Origin: Zygnema cylindricum
Lineage: Eukaryota; Streptophyta; Zygnematophyceae; Zygnematales; Zygnemataceae
Assembly (NCBI GenBank): GCA_037447655.1
Contig: JBBHKE010003166.1
Span: forward strand, 133,635-197,634
DNA: 64,000 bases
Reading direction: 5' to 3'
Made by a program: the position numbers and the translations under genes. This document shows, piece after piece, positions 63,396 through 64,000 of the stretch (position 1 is its first letter; each line of letters opens with the position of its first letter). The notes beneath the pieces are model-generated. The model did not search any database. It was not told the DNA's origin and worked only from the letters and a program-made list of their open reading frames with translations.

Positions 63396-64000
63396 CTATC
63401 TATTGATGTACAAACCAATCAAAAGAGTGTATAGTATTGAAAGGTAATGTGGTCGGTGTACATTTTGTACGGTCAATGTACTACTCGGCCATTGAGTGGA
63501 CGCCTGTCTCCTCCACACTCTTCATCATGTTCTCTGGGATTTCCGCTTTCCAATGTTATTTTGCCACATGGCGCCAAATCATGTCACGCCCAAAAATCGC
63601 CAAAGTGACCATTTCGGGATCTTGGCGATGATGCGTGCCGTCGGATCGAAACTGGCTTTGAATTCCAGCATGTTTCGTGCAAGTTCGTGTTCGCACTGTA
63701 AAAAAATATGTTTCTATGTTCCTTATCCCCAATTTCGTTAATCAGATGAATGAACATTTACATGTTTAAATAGTAATCACACCACATGTACTTTAACGAA
63801 CTTTTTCGACAAGCTGACTAAAGTTGACGGCTATGCCTCGCTCTGCCGGTTAGAGGTTCGAGTCCTACCGAACTCAACATTTTTGTTAGAGGTGACTGAT
63901 GTCCCTTCTTTTGATCTGTTTAAAGAGCTAAGGCAGCCATGGCTCCAATACTCTCTTTACCTTCAATGACTACAACTAGTGTGGGGGCTAGGGAGAGAAG
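63396..64000 (-). repeat. H1 LTR, right part (runs off window)
   Basis: Continues 41455-41746 after F3 and aligns to F1 7086-7700 and F2 12490-13100 (gatgtacaaaccaatcaaaagagtgta; GTAC motifs; gccgtcggatc block). By comparison about 100 bp of LTR remain beyond the edge, and the H1 interior would lie to the right. Confidence 0.85.
63808..63884 (+). other. tRNA-like module antisense to H1
   Basis: A-box-like agctgactaaagttgacgg, perfect B box GGTTCGAGTCC (63855-63865), T5 at 63880-63884. Confidence 0.72.

Overview
The window is a stack of LTR retrotransposons with no host gene that I can support. The host is a eukaryote with a repeat-rich genome, most likely a plant or a streptophyte alga. Three things suggest this. 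The primer-binding sites (GGTTATGGGCCCACC and variants) match the anticodon arm of initiator tRNA-Met with the stem sequence I recall for plants rather than animals. The LTR promoters carry CACGTG G-boxes. One element carries a cytosine-5 DNA methyltransferase (DNMT), a cargo reported for retrotransposons of charophyte algae and dinoflagellates. I cannot name the species.

I use these labels. F1-F4 and H1 are an autonomous Ty1/copia family (net length about 6.3-6.4 kb for F3 and F4, LTRs about 1.0 kb). N1-N4 are a related gag-only family (about 4.2 kb). B1-B3 are a second copia family (about 5.8-6.0 kb). D1 is a third copia family (about 5.7 kb). C1 is a fragmented copia host element. Gy1 is a Ty3/gypsy fragment with the methyltransferase. 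S1 and S2 are solo LTRs.

Layout from left to right. 1-7785: minus-strand F1, whose 5' LTR is split by N1 (2801-6950). 7786-12204: minus-strand Gy1 in the order gag, zinc knuckle, protease, DNMT, RT; F1 sits in its RT. 12205-21506: minus-strand F2, interrupted by plus-strand B1 (13460-16327) and by N2 (16328-18735); a deletion has fused N2 gag to F2 RT. 21507-21860: unassigned. 21861-41454: minus-strand C1, opened by B2 (22111-33850, itself holding B3 at 23367-29130) and by D1 (34425-41136, whose 5' LTR holds S1). 41455-64000: an H1 LTR split by F3 (41747-63395). F3 holds N3 (43361-47558), S2 (48929-49378) and F4 (51079-61757). F4 holds N4 (53463-57697).

Most nesting joints are supported by 5-bp target-site duplications (TSDs) that I could read: cattg for N1, gcaac for B3, ttagg for B2, ttgtt for D1, ggtag for S1, ctatc for F3, gaagt for N3, ctgaa for N4, and one-mismatch pairs for S2 and F4. 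Removing an insert rejoins a recognisable Gag or Pol reading frame of its host element.

The autonomous copies are all broken by stops and frameshifts. The exception is N4: its 1193-bp LTRs look identical and its 620-codon gag ORF is open, so it is the youngest insertion and would need enzymes supplied by an F-type partner. Four features recur across copies. The primer-binding site is translated as part of Gag. The Gag start codon lies inside the LTR. A tRNA-like A-box/B-box/T-run module lies antisense in every F, H and N LTR examined. The U3 promoters are dense in GTAC and carry G-boxes.
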